A stretch of DNA of 64,000 nucleotides, taken from the NCBI GenBank assembly GCA_944385415.1, contig CALWXC010000012.1, positions 1 to 64,000 of the forward strand, read 5' to 3'. Source of the DNA: an uncultured Oscillospiraceae bacterium. Lineage in GTDB: Bacteria; Bacillota; Clostridia; Oscillospirales; Oscillospiraceae. The position numbers and the translations under genes are program-made. The notes under the pieces were generated by a model, which saw nothing but the letters and a program-made list of their open reading frames with translations, was not told the origin of the DNA and made no database searches. The number at the start of each line of letters is the position of its first letter. Position 1 is the first letter of the stretch. This document shows positions 24,474 to 33,877 of the stretch, one piece after another.

Positions 24474-25484
24474 CTACTGTTCCCTTCTTCCCTGATTGTC
24501 ATAGGTCTCCATGATCTTCACGGCCATATTCTTGTTCTGTGTGCCGATCTTTCCGCTGAACCAGGGCGCGTTGCCCACATACAGCTGAATGGTGCCCGTT
24601 GCGGGCTGTCCCAGATCGATCACATCGCCTGCATGGAGGAAATAGATGTCCTGCAGCTGAAGCTTGGTCCGTCCCAGCTCAGCCACCACATCCAACTCCG
24701 AATCCCGCAGAATACCCATAATCTCCTGACGATTGTCTTCGCCGCTGCCACGGCCCGTTTGATTGGCCGCCGCAATCTGCGTAAAGATGTTGGTCAGCGT
24801 CAGGCCCGGTAAACAGATGTTCAGCCGTCCCTCACAGTTGGAAAATCGGATATTGATGCCGACTATGACCACCGTCTCGTCCAGACCAATCAGCTGTACC
24901 AGTGTGGGATTGGTCTCCACCCGGCGGAACTGAAAGTCCAGATCCACATAGTTCTCCCAGCTGCTGCCCAGCGGCGTAATCATATCCTTGACCATACTCT
25001 CATAAAGCTTCAGCTCCAGGTTGGTCATGGAATAGCCGCCGGAAATCTTGTTGCCCAGATCTCCGTCACCGCCCATCAGACGGTCCATCATACTGAGCAT
25101 CAAGGTGGTGGTGTAATGGAACAACACCGGCTGTGCGTCGGGTTCCGTATGCTGTTCCACACACACATCGGATAAGGTCAGCACATCTCCCTCGGACAGG
25201 CCGTTGGAAAACTCGTAGTAACGCTGTTCCTCCACCGATTCCACCTGCATCTCACAGGTGGTGTGCAGCTGAGCGTTGATACGGGAATTGATAATCCTCG
25301 TATAGTTTTCAAAGATACCATTGAGCATTTTCAACCGGTCTTTGGTAAACTTTCTCGGGCTGTAAAAGTCGTATTTTCTATATTTTTTGTCATTCTTCTC
25401 CGCCGAGGCGGACAGATCCATCTCTCCGCTTCGCGCTGCATTCAGCAATGCATCGATTTGGCTCTGCGACAGAACCTCTGCCAT
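24474..25484 (-). CDS. fliM: Flagellar motor switch protein FliM
   Basis: 336 residues. N-terminal CheY-P-binding motif LSQSQIDALLNA is present, then the CheC-like middle domain and C-terminal SPOA domain (ELGRTKLQLQDIYFLHAGDVIDL). It lies between motB and fliY. No fliL is found between motB and fliM. Confidence 0.97.
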   Translation of the reverse strand: MAEVLSQSQIDALLNAARSGEMDLSASAEKNDKKYRKYDFYSPRKFTKDRLKMLNGIFENYTRIINSRINAQLHTTCEMQVESVEEQRYYEFSNGLSEGDVLTLSDVCVEQHTEPDAQPVLFHYTTTLMLSMMDRLMGGDGDLGNKISGGYSMTNLELKLYESMVKDMITPLGSSWENYVDLDFQFRRVETNPTLVQLIGLDETVVIVGINIRFSNCEGRLNICLPGLTLTNIFTQIAAANQTGRGSGEDNRQEIMGILRDSELDVVAELGRTKLQLQDIYFLHAGDVIDLGQPATGTIQLYVGNAPWFSGKIGTQNKNMAVKIMETYDNQGRREQ

Positions 25485-25533
25485 GTTGCTACCTCCCTAT
25501 GGGACAACGGTCCACGTTCGCGTTGAGTTCCTC

Positions 25534-26361
25534 TCAGGACGAAGGAATTGCCTGCGAAGCGGTTTCCTCCGTAACGTTGACCGCCTCTTCACCACGTATG
25601 GTGTAATATTGCTCCAAGCTGTCCCCTTCGGTACTGTCGGGCTGTATGCCGCTGATAATCAACTCCACCCGGCGGTTTTGCGCCCGCGTCTCCGCAGTGT
25701 CATTGCTGGCAATAGGCCGCCATTGGCCGTAGCCGACACTGACCAGTCGGGCAGGATCGATGATATTCTTCTCCTGAAGATAAATGGTCACCACTGTGGC
25801 CCGGTCCGAGGAGAGGAACCGGTCCACATCCACATAGTTGGGCCGGTCCGGCGAAGCCTGCGCCGTGTGGCCCAAAACGCGGATTTCATTGATGGACTCG
25901 CTGGCTTCTGCCAGCGGGACAGCAATCTGATCGAGAATGGCCTTACCGCCGTCCTTGAGCACATAGCTGTCGCCGTCAAAAAAGATTGTATCGTCAAAAG
26001 AGATGAACACATAGCCGCTGCCTTTGCTGAGGCTGACCATGTCCTGGAGTCCGGCGGAAGCCGCATACTCCGACATGGAGACATACAACTCCTCCAGCGC
26101 CGCTTCCACCTGATCCTGCGTCAGCGCCGACGGCAAACCTGTCACCGGCTCATTGGCAATTTCACCGGGTACTACAATTTGAGACGGCTCATCCACCGCA
26201 TAACCGGGGTTAAACGACTGCACCAAGGCAATCCATTTACTTTCATCCATTCTGGACATGGAATAGAGCATAACAAAGAAGCACAGCAGCAGGGTCACCA
26301 TATCGCCATAGGTGTCCATCCAGTTGGCGCCGCCTCCGCCGCTCTTTTTGTTCCGTTTCAT
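25534..26361 (-). CDS. motB: Stator protein MotB
   Basis: 275 residues: one membrane helix containing the ion-binding Asp in DTYGDMVTLLLCFFVMLYS, a plug region and a C-terminal OmpA-like peptidoglycan-binding domain (VLGHTAQASPDR, RATVVTIYL, GYGQWRPIASNDTAETRAQNRRVE). Start at 26361 chosen because AAGGAG then has a nine-base spacing. Overall the pair looks able to use protons or sodium; the sequence does not settle which. Confidence 0.95.
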   Translation of the reverse strand: MKRNKKSGGGGANWMDTYGDMVTLLLCFFVMLYSMSRMDESKWIALVQSFNPGYAVDEPSQIVVPGEIANEPVTGLPSALTQDQVEAALEELYVSMSEYAASAGLQDMVSLSKGSGYVFISFDDTIFFDGDSYVLKDGGKAILDQIAVPLAEASESINEIRVLGHTAQASPDRPNYVDVDRFLSSDRATVVTIYLQEKNIIDPARLVSVGYGQWRPIASNDTAETRAQNRRVELIISGIQPDSTEGDSLEQYYTIRGEEAVNVTEETASQAIPSS

Positions 26362-26396
26362 TGGGTCCATCTCCTTATATGGTCAAGGCAGTCCGT

Positions 26397-27227
26397 TTAT
26401 TCTTCGTTGCCCTTGCCTCTCCGCTTGCTTTTACCGCCAGACTCTCCGTCACGCTTGTTCTGGTTGGTAAAGGTCAGCAGGCGCTCCCGCAGGTACTTGG
26501 GATTCTCACCGGACTGAATGGCCATAATGCCTTCCAAAATAATCTCCCGGCAGACCATTTCCTCTTCATCGCGGGCTGTCAGGTTGGCCGCAACGGGGTT
26601 AAATACCACGTGGGCCAGCAAAGAGCCATAGAACGTCGTAATCAAGGCGACGCCCATATTGGGGCCCAGGCTGCTCATATCTGCATCACTGAGGCCGTAA
26701 AGCATCTTAATCAGACCGATCAGGGTACCGATCATACCAAAAGCCGGAGCGGCATTAGAGCCGCGCTCGTACATGGCGATGACCTCCTGATGGCGGGCAG
26801 AAGTCTGTTCAATATCATTGGTGAGAATGCTGCGAACCCGGTCGGGGTCTGTGGCGTCCACAATCAGCATAATCGCTTGCTTGAAGAAAGGGTCCGGCTG
26901 TGCATTAGCCCGCTCTTCCAGAGCCAGAAGGCCGTTCTTACGGGCAATCTGCGCCAATTCCACCAGTTCGTCAATATACTTTTCCGGGTTAAACGCCTTT
27001 GTACCCAGCATAATCTGGAAATGCTTAAACATAGACCGCACCTGCTTGGGATAACAGGCCACCATCACGGCAAATGTACCGCCGATAACGATCAGAACAC
27101 TGGCCTCATCGAGAAACAATTCCAGCTGCGCGGGGTCCACAACCTGTGCGGCATTGAAATCCACCATGATGCCGAAAAACACAAAGAAAAACGCTAACAG
27201 CAGGCCGATCAAATATACTATATTCAT
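26397..27227 (-). CDS. motA: Stator protein MotA
   Basis: 276 residues with four membrane segments and the large cytoplasmic loop that meets FliG (ARKNGLLALEERAN). The conserved APAFGMIGTLIGLIKML and the late segment GSLLAHVVFNPVA are visible. The C-terminus is a Lys/Arg/Glu tail. Cotranscribed with motB, downstream of flbD. ATG at 27227 preferred over a TTG six bases upstream. Confidence 0.95.
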   Translation of the reverse strand: MNIVYLIGLLLAFFFVFFGIMVDFNAAQVVDPAQLELFLDEASVLIVIGGTFAVMVACYPKQVRSMFKHFQIMLGTKAFNPEKYIDELVELAQIARKNGLLALEERANAQPDPFFKQAIMLIVDATDPDRVRSILTNDIEQTSARHQEVIAMYERGSNAAPAFGMIGTLIGLIKMLYGLSDADMSSLGPNMGVALITTFYGSLLAHVVFNPVAANLTARDEEEMVCREIILEGIMAIQSGENPKYLRERLLTFTNQNKRDGESGGKSKRRGKGNEE

Positions 27228-27261
27228 ATCCAACTACCTTCTTCTTACGCCGCAGGGCTAC

Positions 27262-27480
27262 TTATACGCGGAAATCGTTGATCGAAATCTCCCGCCGGAT
27301 ATCCTGCACTTTTGCATTGTATTCCGTGATCTTGTGGATGATTTCCTCCACCGTATCCTTTACGATGTAGTAGTCACGGTTCATCATGACGATCTTGCTT
27401 TCCGGGATCAGTTCGATATACTCGATTTGATTGTGGTTGAGCACAAATCGTTCACCATTCATCTTCTGCAGTACGATCAT
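27262..27480 (-). CDS. flbD: Flagellar protein FlbD-like
   Basis: 72 residues, MIVLQKMNGERFVLNHNQIEYIE..., a small conserved protein found between flgE and motA in many Firmicutes; function poorly known. Start at 27480 preferred: GGGAAAGGG precedes it and it begins like the family. Confidence 0.9.
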   Translation of the reverse strand: MIVLQKMNGERFVLNHNQIEYIELIPESKIVMMNRDYYIVKDTVEEIIHKITEYNAKVQDIRREISINDFRV

Positions 27481-27541
27481 GTCGTTCCCTTTCCCCTCTG
27501 GACCGGCGGGCATTTGCCCGCCGGTACCTATAGCCTATAAC

Positions 27542-28621
27542 TTATCGTTTGATGTTGACCAGCTCTTCGAGCATACTGTCGGTAACCGTGATAATACGGG
27601 TGTTGGCCTGATAGCCTCTCTGATAGATGATCATGTTGGCAAACTCTGTGGCCAGATCTGTGCCGGAGGCTTCCAGGAAGCCGGGCATCAGGGCAGCGCC
27701 GCTCTCACCCAGCATGTTTTCCAACGTCGCGTTGGCGTCGCCAGCTTTCACATTGTTAAGGTAACGACCGGCTAAAGAGCCGTCGGGAGCGTAGATGGAC
27801 ATCTGGCCGCAGCCATCCAACGCCTGATAATAGGAGTCGCTCATGTGTGTCAGACCGCCAGGGTTGGTCACAGTAGCCAGAGCCACATAACCCAGCACCA
27901 CCGGCTCCTTGGTAGTACCATTGGTGCAGGTGATCTTGCCATCCTTGCCAATGCTTAGGTTGGCATAGCTGATGCAGTCGCCCGTCACCGTACCATAATC
28001 ATTTTTGCCATTGACCACGCCGGGGAAAATTGCAGTGCCTGGAGCAATATAGTCCGCATCGCCCTCTTTTCCGTTACCGGGCGATGCCAGAGGCAGACGG
28101 ATGGGGACCAGCTGCGTACTGACATCTGTGCCATTGCCGCCAGCGGTACCCGACTGTGTGCCGTCATCGTTCATGTTACAGGTGACAAAACCGTAGACCA
28201 CGTTGCCTCTGCCATCAACCAGGTAACCTTCCGGATCAATGTGGAAGTCACCATAGCGGCTCAGCAGCAAGCTCTCGGGGTCCGTGACGCCGGTCTTATC
28301 GCCCACCATGAAGAAGCCGTCGCCCTGAATAGCCACATCGCCGTTGAGGCCGGTGGGCTCCAGGTTCATGGAGGACATATCCAGATCGATTGTGGAAATG
28401 TTACAGCCATAGCCGATCTGACGGGGGTTGGTGCCGCCGCTGACCTCGTTGCCGTTGGAGCCGCCGGCCTCCGTGGAGTATATGCTCTCACGGAAGGTGA
28501 CACGACCGGGCTTGTAGCCGTAGGTGTTGACGTTGGCCACGTTGTTGCCCACAACGTTCAGGGCATTCATTTGGGCTTTCATGCCGGAAATACCTGTGCT
28601 CATAGCACCTGACAAAGCCAT
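27542..28621 (-). CDS. flgE: Flagellar hook protein FlgE
   Basis: 359 residues. N-terminal MSTGISGMKAQMNALNVVGNNVANVNTYGYK and C-terminal ATEFANMIIYQRGYQANTRIITVTDSMLEELVNIKR form the D0 coiled-coil; the middle is the hook outer domain. It is exported and polymerises into the hook under FlgD capping. The 98 bases between it and the TIGR02530-type gene are GC-rich without a clear terminator. Confidence 0.93.
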   Translation of the reverse strand: MALSGAMSTGISGMKAQMNALNVVGNNVANVNTYGYKPGRVTFRESIYSTEAGGSNGNEVSGGTNPRQIGYGCNISTIDLDMSSMNLEPTGLNGDVAIQGDGFFMVGDKTGVTDPESLLLSRYGDFHIDPEGYLVDGRGNVVYGFVTCNMNDDGTQSGTAGGNGTDVSTQLVPIRLPLASPGNGKEGDADYIAPGTAIFPGVVNGKNDYGTVTGDCISYANLSIGKDGKITCTNGTTKEPVVLGYVALATVTNPGGLTHMSDSYYQALDGCGQMSIYAPDGSLAGRYLNNVKAGDANATLENMLGESGAALMPGFLEASGTDLATEFANMIIYQRGYQANTRIITVTDSMLEELVNIKR

Positions 28622-28719
28622 AGTGATAAGTCTCCTTCTTTGATTGCCGTTCGACGGGCCGCCGGGGCCGTATCATTCGGACACGCCCCAGGGCATCCTT
28701 TACGGTCCTGCCCTCTGTT

Positions 28720-29103
28720 TTACAGGATCACAGCGCCGTCGATATTGGTAAATATGTTGTCTTTCATCTCATCCTGAGACATGGTGGTAATGACCCGACC
28801 GTTGGGTACGTTGATAATAAAGGCCATACTCCGTTCCAGTGCCAGGATGTTGGTTGCGCCCTTGGCTTCCGCCCGGGCTACGGAATCGCTGAGCCGTTCA
28901 ATGAGATGGGGCGTCACCTCGATGCCCCGTTCCTCCACTCGCTCCATAGCATGTTTGGAGAACGTAAGCCCTGGGCCATGCTCCAGCCGCTGCCGCAGCA
29001 CAGCATCAAAGCTCTGCTCCGCATTTGGCATCGTCTGAGACTGACCTGCACGGCTGGTTAAGACAGCTTGCGCTCTTTCAATCTGTGTGATCTCCCGAAC
29101 CAC
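28720..29103 (-). CDS. Flagellar operon protein of the TIGR02530 type
   Basis: 127 residues. Contains LTFSKHAMERVEERGIEVTPHLIERL and AFIINVPNGRVITTMSQ, the marks of a small conserved flagellar-operon family of unknown role that usually sits between flgD and flgE, as here. The start at the GTG at 29103 has AGGAGG eight bases before; the GTG nine bases upstream would overlap it. Confidence 0.8.
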   Translation of the reverse strand: MVREITQIERAQAVLTSRAGQSQTMPNAEQSFDAVLRQRLEHGPGLTFSKHAMERVEERGIEVTPHLIERLSDSVARAEAKGATNILALERSMAFIINVPNGRVITTMSQDEMKDNIFTNIDGAVIL

Positions 29104-29129
29104 GCCGTCCACCTCCTTGCTTCCAGCGA

Positions 29130-30044
29130 TCAGATACGCTGCGTCGTGGTTTCGCCTTCGCCGCCGTCCTCTCCGCTGTCTGTATCCGTGGGCTTGGACT
29201 TGATGTTAATGGCTTGGCCTGCCAGCGTCAATGCGCTCCATGCGCCTTCCTTAGCGGCTTCCAGCGTAAACGTGCCATTGCCGTTATTGGTGAATTCGAG
29301 CTTGCCGCCAGCCGGGTCAGACAACGGGTTCTTGTTGTATACCTTCTCCAGCGCTTCGGTAAACTTCTCCTTCGTCATGTCGGCAGTGACGCTCACCTCG
29401 TACTCCTGACCGCCCAGGGTTACGATAACAGTGCCGGTTCTGTCAAACGCAAGGCCTTCCATATTGTATGTGTACTTGCCCTTAACACCGTCGCCAGGCG
29501 CCTGATCTTCCGTAGGCGTAGCGGTAATCGGCGGCGTAACCTGCACATCCAGCAGACCCTCCGGAATTTTGCCAATGGCCATTATCTCGTAGAGGTAATA
29601 CTGCTTTCCGTTGACAAAGATTACGGGCAAGCCCTGATAGGTGCCTGTGCCGGTAACCTGTCCGACAATCTGGGTGAGATTGCCCTTTTCATCGTACTGA
29701 CCAACCGTCACCTCTTTGCCGACCAGAGAAGCCGCATAGGTGAGCATATTGGCATCCACCATGGTCTGCATGCTTTCCTTGACAGAAGAAAGCATCTGCA
29801 CCGTGGACATCTGTACCATCTGGTTCAGCATCTCGCCTGTATCTGCCGTGTTGTCCATCGTCTGATTTTGCAGCTGTTGGACCATCAACTGCAAAAAGTC
29901 CTCAAAATCAAGGCCGAATTGATCTTCTTCGTCCTTGATATTGATGTTCATATTACCGGTATATGTAGAATCTGTCCGTGCAGTCTGCGTGCGGCTTTGG
30001 GCCGAAACGCTGTTGATTGCCATGGGCATTAATTCTGTATCCAT
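29130..30044 (-). CDS. flgD: Hook-cap scaffold FlgD with extra C-terminal domain
   Basis: 304 residues. The N-terminal region DFEDFLQLMVQQLQNQTMDN and MVQMSTVQMLSSVKESM are the classic FlgD part. After about residue 180 a Pro-rich joint leads to an extra domain (YEVSVTADMTKEKFTEALEKVY, LEFTNNGNGTFTLEA) that looks like the small beta modules of FliD and flagellin outer parts, and an acidic Glu/Gly/Thr tail. It guides hook growth. Between fliK and the TIGR02530-type gene. Confidence 0.92.
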   Translation of the reverse strand: MDTELMPMAINSVSAQSRTQTARTDSTYTGNMNINIKDEEDQFGLDFEDFLQLMVQQLQNQTMDNTADTGEMLNQMVQMSTVQMLSSVKESMQTMVDANMLTYAASLVGKEVTVGQYDEKGNLTQIVGQVTGTGTYQGLPVIFVNGKQYYLYEIMAIGKIPEGLLDVQVTPPITATPTEDQAPGDGVKGKYTYNMEGLAFDRTGTVIVTLGGQEYEVSVTADMTKEKFTEALEKVYNKNPLSDPAGGKLEFTNNGNGTFTLEAAKEGAWSALTLAGQAINIKSKPTDTDSGEDGGEGETTTQRI

Positions 30045-30072
30045 ATGCTTTCAGCCTTCTTTCTCAGAGTGC

Positions 30073-31215
30073 TTATGTGGGAAGCAGACCCAAACGCAGC
30101 TGCTGCAGGAACCGCTCGGGATCTGCCTGCTGCCGGCGCTGCTGTTGCTGCTGCTCCCGGCCCTGACCGCCGTTCTGATCCGGCTGCTGCTGGGAATGCT
30201 GGTTCTGCTGGGGCTGCTGCACCTCCACCCGCACTTCCGTGTGCTGGGTATTTTGCAGCATCAGGCCCAAGGCGCCGGAATGCTCGCTGAGAAGCTTGGC
30301 TGCCTGGCTGTTCTCCGTATGGAGCACCACCTGCAGCACACCCTCCGGATTCCGCTGCATCTCAATGACCACGCGGCCCAGATTCTCAGGCGTCAGGCGG
30401 ATTTCCACCCGCTGGCTGCCCTTGGACAGTGCCTCGTTCAGCTTGGTAGCCAACTTGCTGTCCAGATCGCCGCTCTCGGTGTCCACCACCGGAGCATCGC
30501 CGACCCGCTGGGGCATGGTCTCCGTGTCCTCAAAGAGGGGCTTCGACAAGCCGTCGGTCTGCACCGCCGTCTCATTCACTTCCTGCTCCTGTCGCCGAAC
30601 CGGCGCAGCGTCCTGCTCCACCGTGACCTGGACCTCCTCCTGAACAGAAACGTTCTGGGTCTCTGTCTCCGGTGCGGCTTTTGCAGTCACCAGTGTCTCC
30701 GCATCCGCCGGGGTCTCCACAGCTTCCTGCTTGGGTTGTGCCGTCGGCACCGCCGGCTGGGTCGCAGCTTCCGTAGCCGGGGCCTCCACTGTGGCCTGCA
30801 TCTGCGGCAGGACCGTCTCCTCAGGCATGGCCTCCTGGGCTACCGTCTCGGGCATCGCCGCCGACACCATAGTCACGGCTTCCACCGCCGCTTCACCGTC
30901 GGGAACCGTCACCGCTGTGTTCACTACAGCCGGAATCACTGCCGTATCCGTCACCATGGCGGCCAACTGCTGCATCACAGGCGCACCGCTGGCTGCGGTC
31001 TGGCTCTGCTGCGCCGTCTGGGTGGCTGCCGTAGTCGTCTCCGGCGCCTTACTCTCCCGTTCTGTCCGTTCCGTCCGCTTTTCGTCCATTAGGTTCTGGA
31101 AGCTCTTGCCGTCCTCCGTGCGGGTCGGTTCCTGGGTCTGGGGAATGGTGTTCTGCGCCATCTGTGCAGCGGCATACGTCATTTGCAGCACCAGTTCGTT
31201 GATATCCATTTTCAT
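30073..31215 (-). CDS. fliK: Flagellar hook-length control protein FliK
   Basis: 380 residues. Long Gln/Thr/Glu/Ala-rich ruler-like region, then the conserved C-terminal domain (QRVEIRLTPENLGRVVIEMQRNPEGVLQVVLHTENSQ) that signals to FlhB. The Gln-rich tail after it (QQPDQNGGQGREQQQQQ) is unusual. Start chosen with AGGAGG eight bases upstream. Confidence 0.92.
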   Translation of the reverse strand: MKMDINELVLQMTYAAAQMAQNTIPQTQEPTRTEDGKSFQNLMDEKRTERTERESKAPETTTAATQTAQQSQTAASGAPVMQQLAAMVTDTAVIPAVVNTAVTVPDGEAAVEAVTMVSAAMPETVAQEAMPEETVLPQMQATVEAPATEAATQPAVPTAQPKQEAVETPADAETLVTAKAAPETETQNVSVQEEVQVTVEQDAAPVRRQEQEVNETAVQTDGLSKPLFEDTETMPQRVGDAPVVDTESGDLDSKLATKLNEALSKGSQRVEIRLTPENLGRVVIEMQRNPEGVLQVVLHTENSQAAKLLSEHSGALGLMLQNTQHTEVRVEVQQPQQNQHSQQQPDQNGGQGREQQQQQRRQQADPERFLQQLRLGLLPT

Positions 31216-31242
31216 CGCTCTCACCTCCTTTCCATTGTTCTG

Positions 31243-31689
31243 TTAAGGGGCTGGGACTCTCCATTGAGACGCTACCAGTTCCTCGATGAACAGCTCTTCG
31301 CTCTTCTGAATCTGATAGCGGTATTCTTCGTGTTTCCGCTCCCGGACCTTTTCCAGGGAAGCTGTTTCCTGCCGGGCTGCCACCAGTTCAGCCCGCTTGG
31401 CCTCGGCAGTCTGACGGCACTGAACCAGATGGGCTCTGGCATCATGAATTTGCTGCTCCCAATAGCGCAAAGCGCTTTGGTATTTCAAAACCTCAGAGAC
31501 GGTGGTACCCTTGGCCTCCGCTTCCCGCAGCTCCCGATTGCAGTTGCGGTAGGCTTCCTCCAGTTCTTCCAATCGCTGCTCCGCCTGCCGGACCCGATGG
31601 ACCAGCTGCGCGTGCTCATTCTGCAATCCCTCCTGCACCTGCTGTTTATAGCCCAGCACTGTGCTGAGGGAAAATTGAAATTTTTTCAT
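31243..31689 (-). CDS. fliJ: Flagellar export protein FliJ
   Basis: 148-residue coiled-coil protein beginning MKKFQFSLSTVLGYKQQVQE; binds FliI and escorts substrates. Between fliI and fliK. Confidence 0.9.
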   Translation of the reverse strand: MKKFQFSLSTVLGYKQQVQEGLQNEHAQLVHRVRQAEQRLEELEEAYRNCNRELREAEAKGTTVSEVLKYQSALRYWEQQIHDARAHLVQCRQTAEAKRAELVAARQETASLEKVRERKHEEYRYQIQKSEELFIEELVASQWRVPAP

Positions 31690-31723
31690 GCCACCCACTC
31701 TTTCTCCTGTTCAAGGCCACGAC

Positions 31724-33025
31724 TTACAGAAGTTTTCGCATGATGTTCAAATCCTGTTCATAGGAAAAGGATTCGTTCACATCCTGACACAAAAATCGAT
31801 TGATACCGTCGATTTTCCCCAAGGCATAGTCCAACTTGGGATTGGTGCCGGCCTTATAGGCGCCGATGGACACCAGATCGGAATTCTTCTCATAGACAGC
31901 CAGCACATCCCGGATTTGGGCGGCCAGCTTTTTATGTTCCGGTGAAACAATATCGGCCATCAGACGGGAAATGCTGGCGCTGACGTCGATAGCAGGGAAG
32001 TGGCTGCTGTTTGCCAACTTTCTCGACAGAACAATGTGACCGTCGAGAATACCGCGGACCGTATCGGCAATGGGCTCGTTGGTATCGTCGCCTTCCACCA
32101 GCACCGTATAGACGCCGGTAATGGAGCCTCTCTGGAAATTGCCGCTGCGCTCCAGGAGCTTGGGCAGCTCCGCGTAAATGGACGGCGTATAACCTCTGGA
32201 CACTGGCGGTTCACCGACAGCCAAGCCGATTTCACGCTGTGCCATGGCGAAACGGGTCAGGGAATCCATCATCAACAGCACATCGTAGCCCTGGTCCCGG
32301 AAATACTCCGCCACGCCGGTGGCAACCGACGGGCACTGTTTCCGCAGCATGGCAGGCTGGTCGGAGGTCGCCACCACCAAAACCGACCGGGCCATGCCCT
32401 CAGGACCCAAGTCCTTTTCCATGAACTCCAGCACCTCACGGCCACGTTCGCCCACCAGGGCAATGACGTTGATATCGGCCTTGACATTCTTGGCAATCAT
32501 ACCCATGAGGGTACTCTTGCCAACGCCGGAACCGGCGAAGATGCCGATACGCTGGCCCTTGCCGATGGTCAACATGCTGTCGATGGCCTTGACGCCGAAT
32601 TCCATCCGCTGGCGGATGGGGGGGCGGTGCATGGGGTTGATGTAGTTGTTGTTTTCCACACAGAACATGGTGCCGCCGCTAAACGGCCCCTTGCCGTCGA
32701 TGGGCTGACCCAGGGCGTTAATGACGCGGCCTTTGAGAAAAGGCCCCATCTTGAGGCTCAGCCGGTGTCCCGTATTGCGGACGAAATTACCCGCAGAAAT
32801 GCCGCTCATATCGGAGTAAGGCATCAGCAAAATACGGTCGTTTTTGAATCCAACCACCTGGGCCATAACCTGGCTGCCGGTGGCGCTGTTGTAAATCTGG
32901 CAGATATCGCCTACGGCAGCGTGGCCGCCGGAGGCTTCAATGGACATGCCGACGATGTTCTCGATCTTCCCCGTATAGCGAAAGGTCTCCGCATTTTGTA
33001 CCTGTTGGATCAGTTCTCGGAACAT
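31724..33025 (-). CDS. fliI: Flagellum-specific export ATPase FliI
   Basis: 433 residues, F1-beta-like hexameric ATPase of the export apparatus. Walker A GIFAGSGVGKSTLMGM, LVGERGREVLEFM, DSLTRFAMAQREIGLAVGEP and RGYTPSIYAELPKLLERSG are all intact. FliH (upstream) restrains it; FliJ (downstream) docks it. Confidence 0.97.
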   Translation of the reverse strand: MFRELIQQVQNAETFRYTGKIENIVGMSIEASGGHAAVGDICQIYNSATGSQVMAQVVGFKNDRILLMPYSDMSGISAGNFVRNTGHRLSLKMGPFLKGRVINALGQPIDGKGPFSGGTMFCVENNNYINPMHRPPIRQRMEFGVKAIDSMLTIGKGQRIGIFAGSGVGKSTLMGMIAKNVKADINVIALVGERGREVLEFMEKDLGPEGMARSVLVVATSDQPAMLRKQCPSVATGVAEYFRDQGYDVLLMMDSLTRFAMAQREIGLAVGEPPVSRGYTPSIYAELPKLLERSGNFQRGSITGVYTVLVEGDDTNEPIADTVRGILDGHIVLSRKLANSSHFPAIDVSASISRLMADIVSPEHKKLAAQIRDVLAVYEKNSDLVSIGAYKAGTNPKLDYALGKIDGINRFLCQDVNESFSYEQDLNIMRKLL

Positions 33026-33052
33026 CGTCTCACCTCCATTGGGAACAGGGTC

Positions 33053-33877
33053 CTAGGACTGGCCCAGAATCTCCCGGATATTCTGCAACTGCGTGGAGGT
33101 ACTGGCGTCAATGATGGCGTCGGGCATCTCAATGATGCAGGCGCCGCGCTCGTCCTCCGGCATCGGTGTGATTTTAATATGGTCGGAAATACCCGACAGT
33201 GCCATGGTCAGCTCCGGCGTGATCTGGGATAATTCCCGGGTGCTATAGCCGCCCACATAGATGTGGACCCACTCACGCCGCCGCAGCTTCTCTGTGGCCA
33301 TTTGAATCATCCGGCCAATGACGTCCAAGCTGCTCTTGAGGCTGATGTGGATGACCTTCTCCGCAATGGCTACGGTCAGATCCAGCAACTCATCCCGGGT
33401 CTTTTCCAGCATTTCCTCCCGGGCCCCCTGGGCCTGTTCCAGGAATTGCTGCACCTGATGGGCTTGTTCCTGGAGGTACTCTTCAATCTGACGCTGTCCC
33501 TCCACACGGGCCTGCTGTACGCCCTCAGCATAGCCCTGACGGTATCCGTCATCATGGGCTTCCTGTCGGACGCGCAGAGCCTCTTCCTCCATATCCCGGC
33601 GGTGCTGTTCCAGCATCGCTTCTGCTTCCCGCCGGGCGGCGGCCACAATTTCGTCGGCCTGTACCTTGGCAAAGGAGATGACGGAGGCGGCGTTGGCCTG
33701 CTCCTCATCTTCTTCCGGCTCCGGCGTCTGATCGTCGCCGTCATAATCCATGACGGCCGTATCTTCTTCCGGCTCCGGATCGGCTTCCACTGGAATGTCC
33801 TCTACCTGGGGGAAGATGTACTGGTCCACGGACCGTTCATCACTGGACTTCCAGAAGCTCTTGAAAATATTAGGCAA
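33053..33877 (-). CDS. fliH: Flagellar assembly protein FliH
   Basis: 274 residues, acidic disordered start, long Glu/Gln/Arg coiled coil near 70-155 (AAARREAEAMLEQHRRDMEEEALR), and a V-ATPase-E-like end domain. Starts with TTG, AAAGGA eight bases before, overlapping the fliG stop by eight bases, so the genes are coupled. Confidence 0.92.
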   Translation of the reverse strand: MPNIFKSFWKSSDERSVDQYIFPQVEDIPVEADPEPEEDTAVMDYDGDDQTPEPEEDEEQANAASVISFAKVQADEIVAAARREAEAMLEQHRRDMEEEALRVRQEAHDDGYRQGYAEGVQQARVEGQRQIEEYLQEQAHQVQQFLEQAQGAREEMLEKTRDELLDLTVAIAEKVIHISLKSSLDVIGRMIQMATEKLRRREWVHIYVGGYSTRELSQITPELTMALSGISDHIKITPMPEDERGACIIEMPDAIIDASTSTQLQNIREILGQS

